Source of the DNA: Oceanobacillus manasiensis
GTDB lineage: Bacteria; Bacillota; Bacilli; Bacillales; Amphibacillaceae
DNA: 64,000 nt
Direction of reading: 5' to 3'
NCBI RefSeq assembly: GCF_000724085.1
Contig: NZ_CCDL010000001.1
Coordinates: forward strand, 1,116,001-1,180,000
How positions within the stretch are numbered: the first letter of the stretch is position 1; each line of letters starts with the position of its first letter. This document shows, piece after piece, positions 43,838 through 51,890 of this stretch. Made by a program: the position numbers and the translations under genes. The notes beneath the pieces were generated by a model that saw nothing but the letters and a program-made list of their open reading frames with translations, ran no database searches and was not told where the DNA came from.

Positions 43838-44503
43838 ATGATTAACGTTATGCTTGTGGAGGATCAACGCTTATTTAGCGAAGGGGTAGAGGCATTAATC
43901 TCCAATACTGATGACATTCAGGTCGTGGGGATTGCTACAAATGGCGAGGAAGCAATTGCTACATTTAAGAAATACTTACCGGACGTCGTCCTAATGGATA
44001 TACATATGCCAGAGTTGGATGGAATAAAAGCAATGATCAAAATTAAAGAAAAGAACCCCGAAGTAAAGGTGATTCTGCTTACGACATATGCTGACGAGGA
44101 GCTCATTTTAGCTGGAATAAATGCAGGTGCAGACGGGTTCCTATTAAAAAGTCTCCGCTCAACTAGTTTGATCCGTAGTATTCGAGATGTCTATGAGAAT
44201 GAAATCGTCTTATCTGGTTCTGCTGCTCGTATCCTGGCAGAAAAAATCCGTGAACAATCCTACACGAAAAAACAAATCCTTGACTGTAAACTTCAAAATC
44301 GCAATATCACCTTATCAAAAAGAGAACTGGATATCACCTATTTGCTTATGGATTATCATACTAATAAACAAATTGCCGAAAAACTCTTCCTTAGCGAAGG
44401 AACCATTAAAAATTATATTAGTGAACTCTATCATAAGTTTGAAATCCCAAACCGTAAGAAGCTTATCAACTACTTGCAGAATGTTATTAACAGGAAAAAT
44501 TAG
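43838..44503 (+). CDS. NarL/LuxR-family response regulator
   Basis: 221 residues. The receiver domain (1-120) has acidic residues ED at 8-9, phospho-Asp54 in VLMDIHMPELDG, Thr in LLTTYADEE and Lys in FLLKSLRS. The C-terminal LuxR HTH (~155-215) has LSKRELDITYLL and KQIAEKLFLSEGTIKNYIS. No histidine kinase is encoded nearby, so its partner lies elsewhere. Position suggests control of the polysaccharide genes. Confidence 0.92.
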   Translation: MINVMLVEDQRLFSEGVEALISNTDDIQVVGIATNGEEAIATFKKYLPDVVLMDIHMPELDGIKAMIKIKEKNPEVKVILLTTYADEELILAGINAGADGFLLKSLRSTSLIRSIRDVYENEIVLSGSAARILAEKIREQSYTKKQILDCKLQNRNITLSKRELDITYLLMDYHTNKQIAEKLFLSEGTIKNYISELYHKFEIPNRKKLINYLQNVINRKN

Positions 44504-44521
44504 GTATATATTAGGCTAACT

Positions 44522-44544
44522 GTGACTTTTATTTCCAAAAGTCA
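44522..44544. promoter_or_regulatory. Inverted repeat, hairpin without T-run
   Basis: GTGACTTTT atttc-c AAAAGTCAC between the response regulator and the next regulator gene. May be a weak terminator or an operator. Confidence 0.4.
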
Positions 44545-44588
44545 CTATTATTATGACCAGGCCTTTAGTATTATAACTAGAGTAGCTT

Positions 44589-44609
44589 ATTTTCCTAGAT
44601 TAGGAAAAT
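44589..44609. promoter_or_regulatory. Candidate operator palindrome
   Basis: ATTTTCCTA gat TAGGAAAAT, nine-base arms, 55 bases before the start of the LuxR-like gene. A natural candidate site for the adjacent NarL/LuxR-type regulator; inference only. Confidence 0.4.
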
Positions 44610-44663
44610 GTTTACGGGAAAGTTTTTACATACGAAATGTCAGCTGAGAATGAAGGTACAGAT

Positions 44664-45314
44664 ATGTTCTATGTGGGGTTTTATCAACCAAGAGATAGTG
44701 TGAGAGAGACTGCAACACAAATGGAAGAGAAACATGATATACCAGTTATGGTTGGATCAATCGAAATGCTGGCTACATGCTGTGAACTCGTATTTTTGGA
44801 CCTAGAAAATCTTTCACCGACCGAAGGTGTCAGCAGCACAGAGGAATTACATAAGCAAAACGTGAAGGTGATTGGACTCGTCTCTGGTGAGGAAGAACCA
44901 CTTTATTTGCTGAGTCTAGTTAAAGCCGGACTTATGAGTATAATGGAAGAGCATTCGCTCCAAGCGATAGTTGAAGGAGTGAATAATGCACAAAAGAACC
45001 ATAGTATTTTGCCCATAACCTTGTTACAATTACTGAGGAATAAAATTGTCGAAATGAGTCAAGTAGAAGAAGAAGCGTTCGCACATAGGTTACTTGCATG
45101 TGGTGTTAATTTAACGCCAAAGCAAATTAAAATTGCCTTTTTAATGACGAAAGGGTTAAAGAATCGTGATATCGCGTACCTGCTTGACACAAAAGAAAGA
45201 ACGGTAAAAGTACATATCAGTCATATTTATACAAAAACGGGAATAAAACGCCGAGTAAATCTTATTCATTACTTTAAGGAATTAAAACATAAAAAGAAAG
45301 GGGCATGCTTATGA
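44664..45314 (+). CDS. LuxR-type regulator with degenerate receiver
   Basis: 216 residues. The N-terminal half has the layout of a receiver (VFLDLENLSP, VIGLVSGEEE, SLVKAGLMSIME) but lacks the acidic pair at its start, so phosphorylation is doubtful. The C-terminal LuxR HTH is clear: LTPKQIKIAFLMTKGLKNRD and KERTVKVHISHIYTKTG. ATG 44664 has AAGGT upstream; an earlier ATG (44637) lacks a site. Its stop overlaps the next start as ATGA, tying it to the dehydratase gene. Confidence 0.83.
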   Translation: MFYVGFYQPRDSVRETATQMEEKHDIPVMVGSIEMLATCCELVFLDLENLSPTEGVSSTEELHKQNVKVIGLVSGEEEPLYLLSLVKAGLMSIMEEHSLQAIVEGVNNAQKNHSILPITLLQLLRNKIVEMSQVEEEAFAHRLLACGVNLTPKQIKIAFLMTKGLKNRDIAYLLDTKERTVKVHISHIYTKTGIKRRVNLIHYFKELKHKKKGACL

Positions 45315-47140
45315 ATTATCGGACACGCTTATTGCTGCTGATTTTATTAGATTCGATCATTGTCAGTACTGCAATATTTATCGCATCTTGGGTTGTTTAT
45401 CCATTTACATCCGTTATCAATTTTAATGCCATTATAATTAGCGCCATCGCACTTTTATTATTTCATCATTTATTTGCATTTATTTATAAGCTATATAACA
45501 AAGTATGGTCCTATGCCAGTGTTGGCGAACTCGTAACAATTGTACAAGCAGTCACGTTCTCGGTTTTAGCAGCAGGGGTTGTCATGTACTTATTCAATGA
45601 CTTCGCACTCTACCGAAGAGCACTTATTGTGACATGGATGCTTCATATTATATTAATTGGTGGTTCACGCTTTGTATGGCGTATTTACCGAGATAGATAC
45701 ATAAAACAAGCAACGAATCAAAAGCGTACATTAATTGTCGGTGCTGGTTCGGCGGGTGCGATGATTGCTCGCCAACTTAGAAATGAACAGCAGAACACCG
45801 AACTATGGCCAGTGGCCTTTGTGGATGATGATGCACATAAACAAAAGATGCAACTATTCAATTTACCCGTTGCTGGTGGAGTGCAAGATATTCCAACTGT
45901 AGTGGAGGAGCTCGATATCGAGCATATCGTTATTGCAATCCCATCTCTACAAAATGGAGAACTGGAAAAGATTGTTGCTTCAGCTAATAAGACAAAAGCG
46001 AAGGTACAAATGATCCCGAAAATTGAGGATCTGATGACTGGAAAAGTATCTGTCAGTCATCTGAAAAATGTAGAGGTCGAGGATTTACTTGGTCGGGAGC
46101 CGGTAAAACTTGATATTAACGCAATCTCAGAATATGTAACAGGTAGCACGGTAATGGTAACAGGTGCTGGTGGCTCGATTGGTTCGGAGATCTGTCGCCA
46201 GATTATGAAGTTTGCACCAAAGAAAATCGTCCTTGTCGGACACGGAGAATTCAGCATTTATACAATTGATATGGAATTAAGAAAGCAATACGGTGACAAA
46301 GACATTGAGATCCTGCCCGTTATTGCAGATGTCCAGGACAGGGAACGCATTTTCGAGGTTGTAAATACACATAACCCAGCGATCATCTACCATGCTGCAG
46401 CACATAAGCATGTGCCACTTATGGAATACAACCCGCACGAAGCGGTGAAAAACAATATTATTGGAACGAAAAATGTATCCGAAGCAGCCGACACATTCGG
46501 TATTAATACGTTCGTACTTGTCTCAACAGATAAAGCCGTTAACCCAACAAACGTTATGGGGGCAACAAAGCGTGTTGCAGAGATGGTTATTCAGGATCTA
46601 GCAAGTAGAAGTAAAACAAAATTCGTTGCCGTCCGTTTTGGTAATGTACTAGGAAGTCGAGGCAGTGTTATTCCTTTATTTAAGAAGCAAATTGAGCAGG
46701 GTGGCCCAGTTACGGTAACTGACCCAGAAATGACGCGTTACTTTATGACAATACCAGAAGCTTCAAGATTAGTGGTTCAAGCAGGAACGCTTGCTAAGGG
46801 TGGCGAAATCTTCGTCCTTGATATGGGTGAACCTGTTAAGATAGTAGATTTGGCCCGTAACCTTATTAAACTATCAGGCTATAGTGAAGAAGAGATTCCA
46901 ATTCAATTTTCTGGTATAAGACCAGGGGAGAAAATGTATGAGGAACTACTTGGGGAAGATGAAGTTCACCCAGGGGAAGTATATGAAAAGATTTATGTTG
47001 GGAGAACGGCAGTTGTTGATAAACAGCTGTTCCTTGATTTGATTGATAGGTTTGAAGGTTACGATAAAAAGGAGCTTAAGGACAAGCTTATGACCATAGT
47101 CTTTATGGAGAAAACTTATTTAAGTGTAAAAGGGAGTTAA
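45311..47140 (+). CDS. Membrane UDP-N-acetylglucosamine 4,6-dehydratase (EpsC/CapD/PglF type)
   Basis: 609 residues. Four N-terminal membrane helices, a first Rossmann-like domain (TLIVGAGSAGAMIARQL) and a catalytic SDR domain with MVTGAGGSIGSEICRQI, YHAAAHKHVPLME, LVSTDKAVNPTNVMGATKR and FGNVLGSRGSVIPLF. Makes UDP-4-keto-6-deoxy-GlcNAc, first step to bacillosamine-type sugars; the aminotransferase and acetyltransferase for later steps lie at 49-52 kb. Start ATG 45311 overlaps the previous stop (ATGA) and suits AAAGGGGC. Confidence 0.94.
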   Translation: MNYRTRLLLLILLDSIIVSTAIFIASWVVYPFTSVINFNAIIISAIALLLFHHLFAFIYKLYNKVWSYASVGELVTIVQAVTFSVLAAGVVMYLFNDFALYRRALIVTWMLHIILIGGSRFVWRIYRDRYIKQATNQKRTLIVGAGSAGAMIARQLRNEQQNTELWPVAFVDDDAHKQKMQLFNLPVAGGVQDIPTVVEELDIEHIVIAIPSLQNGELEKIVASANKTKAKVQMIPKIEDLMTGKVSVSHLKNVEVEDLLGREPVKLDINAISEYVTGSTVMVTGAGGSIGSEICRQIMKFAPKKIVLVGHGEFSIYTIDMELRKQYGDKDIEILPVIADVQDRERIFEVVNTHNPAIIYHAAAHKHVPLMEYNPHEAVKNNIIGTKNVSEAADTFGINTFVLVSTDKAVNPTNVMGATKRVAEMVIQDLASRSKTKFVAVRFGNVLGSRGSVIPLFKKQIEQGGPVTVTDPEMTRYFMTIPEASRLVVQAGTLAKGGEIFVLDMGEPVKIVDLARNLIKLSGYSEEEIPIQFSGIRPGEKMYEELLGEDEVHPGEVYEKIYVGRTAVVDKQLFLDLIDRFEGYDKKELKDKLMTIVFMEKTYLSVKGS

Positions 47141-47205
47141 GCCGTTAGGTGAATTCATATCAATAAAACTATTAGTCATTTTTTATTTGGATGGGGGAAA
47201 GGGTA

Positions 47206-48087
47206 ATGAAAACAGTAAAAAAGGCAATTATACCAGCAGCGGGGTTAGGGACAAGGTTCTTACCTGCTACAAAAGCAATGCCAAAAGAAATGCTTCCGAT
47301 TGTGGACAAGCCAACGATTCAGTACATTGTCGAAGAAGCCATTGAATCTGGAATTGAAGATATTATCATTGTGACGGGTAAAGGAAAGCGTGCAATCGAA
47401 GATCATTTTGACCATAACTTTGAATTAGAAGATAACTTAGTGAAAAAAGAGAAGTTTGAGCTTTTGGAAAAAGTTAATCATGCATCTAATGTTGATATTC
47501 ATTACATCCGTCAGAAAGATCCAAAGGGCTTAGGGCATGCGGTATGGTGTGCACGTAAGTTTATTGGTAATGAACCATTTGCAGTGTTATTAGGGGATGA
47601 CATTGTTCGTGCTGAAACCCCTGGGCTCAGACAGCTAATTCAACAATACGAAGAAACACAACAATCTATTGTAGGCGTACAGCAGGTGCCAGACAGTGAA
47701 ACACATCGGTATGGAATAGTAGATCCTAGCACCATAGAAGGTCGTCGTTATCAGGTTAATAACTTTGTTGAAAAACCGAAACAAGGTACTGCACCTTCTA
47801 ATCTTGCTATTATGGGTCGCTATATATTTACACCAGAGATCTTTGATTTCTTGGACAAGCAACAAATTGGTGCAGGTGGCGAAATCCAGTTAACTGACGC
47901 GATACAAATGCTAAACGAGTTGCAAAATGTTTATGCTTATGACTTTGAAGGCATGCGTTATGATGTTGGGGAGAAGCTAGGTTTTGTGAAGACCAATATA
48001 GAGATGGCTTTACAGAATGAAGAAATTAAAGATGAGTTGTTGCAGTATTTGATAGAAAAGGTTAGTGTCAATAGGGTCGGGCTTTAA
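47206..48087 (+). CDS. galU: UTP-glucose-1-phosphate uridylyltransferase
   Basis: 293 residues, standard GalU/GtaB length. [20 protein letters not shown] is the nucleotide signature, with [40 protein letters not shown] and NFVEKPK. Produces UDP-glucose, which Ugd downstream (61.8 kb) turns into UDP-glucuronate. ATG 47206 starts [13 protein letters not shown]; an earlier in-frame start adds five residues. A short hairpin at its stop may end transcription. Confidence 0.95.
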   Translation: MKTVKKAIIPAAGLGTRFLPATKAMPKEMLPIVDKPTIQYIVEEAIESGIEDIIIVTGKGKRAIEDHFDHNFELEDNLVKKEKFELLEKVNHASNVDIHYIRQKDPKGLGHAVWCARKFIGNEPFAVLLGDDIVRAETPGLRQLIQQYEETQQSIVGVQQVPDSETHRYGIVDPSTIEGRRYQVNNFVEKPKQGTAPSNLAIMGRYIFTPEIFDFLDKQQIGAGGEIQLTDAIQMLNELQNVYAYDFEGMRYDVGEKLGFVKTNIEMALQNEEIKDELLQYLIEKVSVNRVGL

Positions 48088-48105
48088 GTAAGTAGCCCCC
48101 CTTTT
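48079..48105 (+). terminator. Possible terminator at the galU stop
   Basis: GGGCT ttaagtaagt AGCCC, then CCCTTTTT; only five strong pairs, overlapping the stop codon. Confidence 0.5.
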
Positions 48106-48300
48106 TATGCTTTAATTAATAATTGTGACATTTATTTTAAGAATTGGTTGGCTTACCAAAGTCTTTTCACATTAAGGTGATGTCTCCTTACCTTTATCAA
48201 TGGGGGCACTCGGCTGTGCTGTGGGTTAAAGAACCTTAGACACTTGTTGTCAGTAGTGTGGCGTGAGGTGGGTTAGATGCCCTGAATTTTAATTAATTTA

Positions 48301-48358
48301 TTTAACACCTAGAGGAATTGAGCTATAGAGTTCCTATCATGTGAGGTGTGTTAAATTG
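48301..48358 (+). promoter_or_regulatory. Hairpin sequestering the ribosome site of the prepilin-like gene
   Basis: TTTAACACCT (48301-48310) pairs with AGGTGTGTTAAA (48344-48355) with a two-base bulge, and inner AGGAA pairs with TTCCT. The right arm contains the AGGTG ribosome site and ends one base before the TTG start codon. Translation should need opening of this stem (temperature, RNA-binding protein, antisense RNA). Bases 48106-48300 upstream hold no gene and no RNA class that I recognise. Confidence 0.55.
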
Positions 48359-48724
48359 ATTAAGTTAATAAGTGAAATGAAGATGTATAAAGGCTTTACT
48401 TTAATTGAAATTCTTGCTCTGCTAACGATATTCTGTATTATTCTATTAATTGTTTTTCCTGTTATCTCATCAATTATTGAAAAAGGTGAAGCGAAGGTAT
48501 GTGCTTCCAACAGATTTGGGTTACAAAGATCTTATGAGTTGTATTTAGATTTGGAAAGTGTATTTGATTCTGAAGTGAAATTTAGTGAGTTTACTTTTAG
48601 AAAGTTGGATAGTGTAATTTGTCCACAGTTTGGTGAGATATCTTATGCGAATGGAGATGTTAATTATAGTAAGCATCTAGATGATTCTAATCAAGGATTA
48701 AAAGAGGGGGTGCCTTTCTTGTGA
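48356..48724 (+). CDS. Prepilin-like (type IV pilin N-terminal motif) protein
   Basis: 122 residues with a class III signal: short basic leader, then KGFTLIEILALLTIFCIILL, with cleavage expected after Gly and the conserved Glu at +5. The C-terminal part is small, has two Cys (VCASN, SVICPQ) and no known pilin domain. TTG start set by GAGGTG. It stands alone: no prepilin peptidase, ATPase or other pilin gene is near, so assembly would depend on the com or other machinery elsewhere. Lies inside the polysaccharide locus. Confidence 0.72.
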   Translation: MIKLISEMKMYKGFTLIEILALLTIFCIILLIVFPVISSIIEKGEAKVCASNRFGLQRSYELYLDLESVFDSEVKFSEFTFRKLDSVICPQFGEISYANGDVNYSKHLDDSNQGLKEGVPFL

Positions 48725-48769
48725 AAACGGTGATTAAAATGGGGAGGGATTGGAAACAGAGATTTAGTG

Positions 48770-48900
48770 TTGGAATCTTTACGGTATAGGTTTGTTGCGT
48801 TGTTAGTGAGAATTATAGATTGATTGGGTGGTTATGAAATGAATATCTATTTCGTATATGGCTGATAGATTGAATAGAAATTACCAGTGTGAGTATTGGA
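48770..48900. repeat. Degenerate direct repeat, copy A
   Basis: Shared with copy B: TTAGTGAGAATTATAGATTG (B: TTAGTGAGATTTATAGATTG), then GAATATCTATTTCGTAT and GATAGATTGAATAGAAATTA. Preceded in both by GNTGGNATCNTTNCGGNATA. Confidence 0.6.
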
Positions 48901-49220
48901 ATTCGATAAAAAACACAATATGAAATATTAAAAATGTGTTTTTAATGATGGGATATACTATATGTTGATTTTTCAACTTTATCTCATTTTGGTTATTATA
49001 TAGGAAGTCAAAATGGTCTATAAATAACCACAATATTGTGTTGAAAACAGTTGATAATCGCAAAAATGTTTATCTATATAACATAATATTATTTTGTTAG
49101 TATATGAAAATATATGTCTAAAATCGGGTGTTTTGAAGTTGATTCAACGGGCTTTTTAGAGACCTAAAATATGGAAAATATTGAATGGAGTTAAGGAACT
49201 GAGTATCGCAGTTAGATTGA

Positions 49221-49395
49221 ACGCTGGGATCCTTGCGGGATAAGGGTTTAAGGCGTTTTTAGTGAGATTTATAGATTGATTGAATGGTATATATAATAGG
49301 AAGAAACTCGGTTTTGAGTGGTTTTTTAGGGAATATCTAATTCGTATTTACTTGGTAGATTGAATAGATATTACGAGGTGGCTATTAGTAGTAGA
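49221..49395. repeat. Degenerate direct repeat, copy B
   Basis: Partner of copy A, longer by an insertion of about 40 bases near 49290-49330. Ends about 100 bases before the aminotransferase gene. Confidence 0.6.
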
Positions 49396-49495
49396 TAACA
49401 ATTTTTAGTGGTTTAGTAGTTGGTTGGAGGTGGGTCTTCTAATTAAGTCCTAATCTACTAAAATATTAACTTAACAAGGGAAGGAAGTCTGGAAA

Positions 49496-50626
49496 ATGGA
49501 ATCGACAAAAGTGAAAGAAAGAATATTCCTCTCTTCACCACATATGAGTGATGAAGGTTATGAAATGCAATATGTTAAGGAAGCTTTTGATACAAACTGG
49601 ATCGCGCCCCTTGGTGAAAATGTAAATGGCTTTGAAAGAGAGCTAGCTGAGAAAGTCGGTTCAAAATCTGCTGCAGCACTGTCTTCAGGTACAGCTGCTA
49701 TCCATCTAGCTCTTAAAGCAGCAGGAGTCGGGGAAGGGGATATTGTATTCTGTCCAACACTTACTTTCTCTGCAACTGCAAATCCAATCATCTATCAAAA
49801 TGCTATTCCTATATTTATCGATAGTGATTATGAAACTTGGAATATGAGTCCGAAAGCATTGGAAGAAGCTTTTGAAAAATATCCAGAAGTGAAAGCAGTT
49901 ATCGTTGTTCATTTATATGGTTTATCCGCTGATATGGACAAGATAATGGATATATGTAAGAAACATAGTGTAGCGGTTATAGAGGATGCTGCTGAGTCAT
50001 TGGGCACTTACTATAAAGGTAAGCATACTGGGACTTTTGGGGATTATGGCATCTTCTCTTTTAATGGAAATAAGATTATCACTACTTCTGGTGGTGGGAT
50101 GCTTGTTTCTAATAATGTAGAACGAGTTGCAAAGGCAAGATTTTGGGCCACTCAATCCCGAGATCAAGCGAGACATTATCAACACAGTGAATTAGGATTT
50201 AATTATAGGATGAGTAATGTTGTGGCTGGGATTGGTAGAGGACAGCTTAAGGTGTTGGATCAAAGAGTTGCCAAGAAAAGCTACATTTTTGAGTTTTATA
50301 AAAGAGAGCTTGGTGGGCTTGAAGGCCTTGAATTCATGCCTAGCAATGAATGGGATGAACCAAATTATTGGTTAAGCTCGATAACATTGTCTGGTAAAGT
50401 AAGGCCTATTGATATATTTGAAGCATTGGAAGCTGAAAATATCGAGTCGAGACCCGTATGGAAACCAATGCATATGCAACCTTTCTTTGAGAAGTATGAT
50501 TTTGTTGGAACGGATGTATCGGAGAAATTGTTTGGAAATGGTGTTTGTTTGCCGTCTGATACGAAGATGACAGATGAAGACTTAGAAAGAGTGGTTAAGA
50601 CTATTAAAGGGTTGTGGTTAGAATAA
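49496..50626 (+). CDS. DegT/DnrJ/EryC1-family sugar aminotransferase (PglE/EpsN type)
   Basis: 376-residue PLP enzyme, predicted to aminate the 4-keto sugar made by the membrane dehydratase. SSGTAAIHLALKAAGVGEGD is the N-terminal signature, VIEDAAESLG holds the PLP-contacting Asp, and the Schiff-base Lys is Lys193 in FSFNGNKIITTSGGG. RPVWKPMHMQPFF is the family C-terminal block. AAGGAAG upstream of ATG. Its TAA overlaps the next ATG by one base. Confidence 0.94.
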   Translation: MESTKVKERIFLSSPHMSDEGYEMQYVKEAFDTNWIAPLGENVNGFERELAEKVGSKSAAALSSGTAAIHLALKAAGVGEGDIVFCPTLTFSATANPIIYQNAIPIFIDSDYETWNMSPKALEEAFEKYPEVKAVIVVHLYGLSADMDKIMDICKKHSVAVIEDAAESLGTYYKGKHTGTFGDYGIFSFNGNKIITTSGGGMLVSNNVERVAKARFWATQSRDQARHYQHSELGFNYRMSNVVAGIGRGQLKVLDQRVAKKSYIFEFYKRELGGLEGLEFMPSNEWDEPNYWLSSITLSGKVRPIDIFEALEAENIESRPVWKPMHMQPFFEKYDFVGTDVSEKLFGNGVCLPSDTKMTDEDLERVVKTIKGLWLE

Positions 50627-51270
50627 TGAAGAATTTCAATGGTGGTATTTATAGGAGATTTGTAAAAAGACCGATGGATTTTATGCTATCATTAATCGCC
50701 ATTATTGTTCTTAGTCCGGTACTTCTAGTAGTTGCAATTCTTGTGAGAACGAAATTAGGTAGCCCTGTTCTTTTCAAGCAAAAGAGACCAGGGCTTAATG
50801 AAGAGATTTTTATGATGTATAAGTTTAGGACTATGACTGATGAAAAAGATGATAAAGGGGTGTTATTACCTGATAGTGTTAGGTTGACGAAGTTTGGTAG
50901 GTTGCTACGTTCTACATCTCTTGATGAACTACCGGAACTTCTTAATATTTTGAGGGGTGATATGTCCATTATTGGCCCTAGGCCATTACTGGTGCAGTAT
51001 TTACCGTTGTATAACAATCATCAAAAACGACGTCATGAAGTCAGGCCAGGGCTATCTGGTTTGGCGCAGGTTAGTGGTAGAAATGCGATTAGTTGGGAAG
51101 ATAAATTTAATCTCGATGTTGAGTATGTGCACAATGTAAGTTTCATTGAGGATTGGAAGATAATAGTTTTGACCATAAAAAAGGTTTTCGTTAGAGAGGG
51201 TATTAATTCAGAAACTGCTGCAACAATTGAGCCTTTTAAGGGAACCAAAAAGGAAAAAATGGAAATATGA
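50626..51270 (+). CDS. Initiating sugar-phosphate transferase (PglC/EpsL type)
   Basis: 214-residue monotopic phosphoglycosyl transferase that puts the first sugar-1-phosphate on undecaprenyl phosphate. One re-entrant N-terminal helix (MDFMLSLIAIIVLSPVLLVV), then GSPVLFKQKRPGLN, MYKFRTM, LLRSTSLDELPELLNILRGD with the catalytic Asp-Glu pair, and SIIGPRPLLVQYL. Short, core-only form like PglC. Coupled to the aminotransferase (TAATG) and to the acetyltransferase (four-base overlap). Confidence 0.95.
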   Translation: MKNFNGGIYRRFVKRPMDFMLSLIAIIVLSPVLLVVAILVRTKLGSPVLFKQKRPGLNEEIFMMYKFRTMTDEKDDKGVLLPDSVRLTKFGRLLRSTSLDELPELLNILRGDMSIIGPRPLLVQYLPLYNNHQKRRHEVRPGLSGLAQVSGRNAISWEDKFNLDVEYVHNVSFIEDWKIIVLTIKKVFVREGINSETAATIEPFKGTKKEKMEI

Positions 51271-51890
51271 AAAACAAACTTTTAATAATTGGTGCTAGCG
51301 GCCACGGAAAAGTTGTTGCGGACATTGCGATAAAAATGAATAAATGGCAGAGTATTGCTTTTTTAGATGACGACAAGAGCATCAAATCATCAATGGGTTT
51401 AGAAGTCATTGGGACTTCAAATGATGTTTTTACACATATAGATGAGTATGAAATATTTGTAGGTATTGGTAATAATAATACGAGACAAAGGATCTACGAA
51501 ATGCTTGAAACATTTGGTACCAGTATTCCTAATTTAATTCACCCTAAAGCAGTAATCGGAAATCAAGTGGATATAGGTACAGGGACAGTTGTAATGGCAG
51601 GAGTAGTTATTAACTGCTGTACTAAAATAGGTAGAGGTTGCATTATCAACACTGGTTCTACAATAGATCATGATAATTGTATTGAGGATTTTGTTCATAT
51701 TTCACCTGGAGTTCATCTAGCGGGTACTGTGAAAGTGGGACAAGGATCCTGGTTAGGAATTGGTAGTGTAGTAAGTAATAATGTGAGTATTACAAGTGGT
51801 TGTATAGTTGGTGCAGGATCGGTTGTAATTAAAGATATTGATGAACCTGGAACATATACTGGTGTTCCAGTGAGGAGAGTTAAAGCATGA
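51267..51890 (+). CDS. Sugar N/O-acetyltransferase (PglD/EpsM type)
   Basis: 207 residues. N-terminal sugar-nucleotide domain (LIIGASGHGKVVADIAIKM), then a left-handed beta helix of hexapeptide repeats (IGNQVDIGTGTVVMAG ... VGQGSWLGIGSVVSNNV). The catalytic His is in STIDHDNCIEDFVHIS. With the dehydratase and aminotransferase it would give a UDP-diacetamido-trideoxyhexose such as UDP-diNAc-bacillosamine. Overlaps both neighbours by four bases. Confidence 0.93.
   Translation: MKNKLLIIGASGHGKVVADIAIKMNKWQSIAFLDDDKSIKSSMGLEVIGTSNDVFTHIDEYEIFVGIGNNNTRQRIYEMLETFGTSIPNLIHPKAVIGNQVDIGTGTVVMAGVVINCCTKIGRGCIINTGSTIDHDNCIEDFVHISPGVHLAGTVKVGQGSWLGIGSVVSNNVSITSGCIVGAGSVVIKDIDEPGTYTGVPVRRVKA

Larger units (their letters stand above)
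48725..49495. other. 770-bp gene-free stretch with a degenerate duplication
   Basis: No credible gene. It holds two degenerate direct copies (48770-48900 and 49221-49395) and between them very AT-rich sequence. This may be decayed coding DNA or an untranslated leader of the aminotransferase gene. Confidence 0.5.

Noticed and set aside
48106-48300. Riboswitch (c-di-GMP, ydaO or preQ1 class) before the prepilin-like gene
   Set aside because: I could not find the conserved core of any of these classes; only the ribosome-site hairpin further down is supported.
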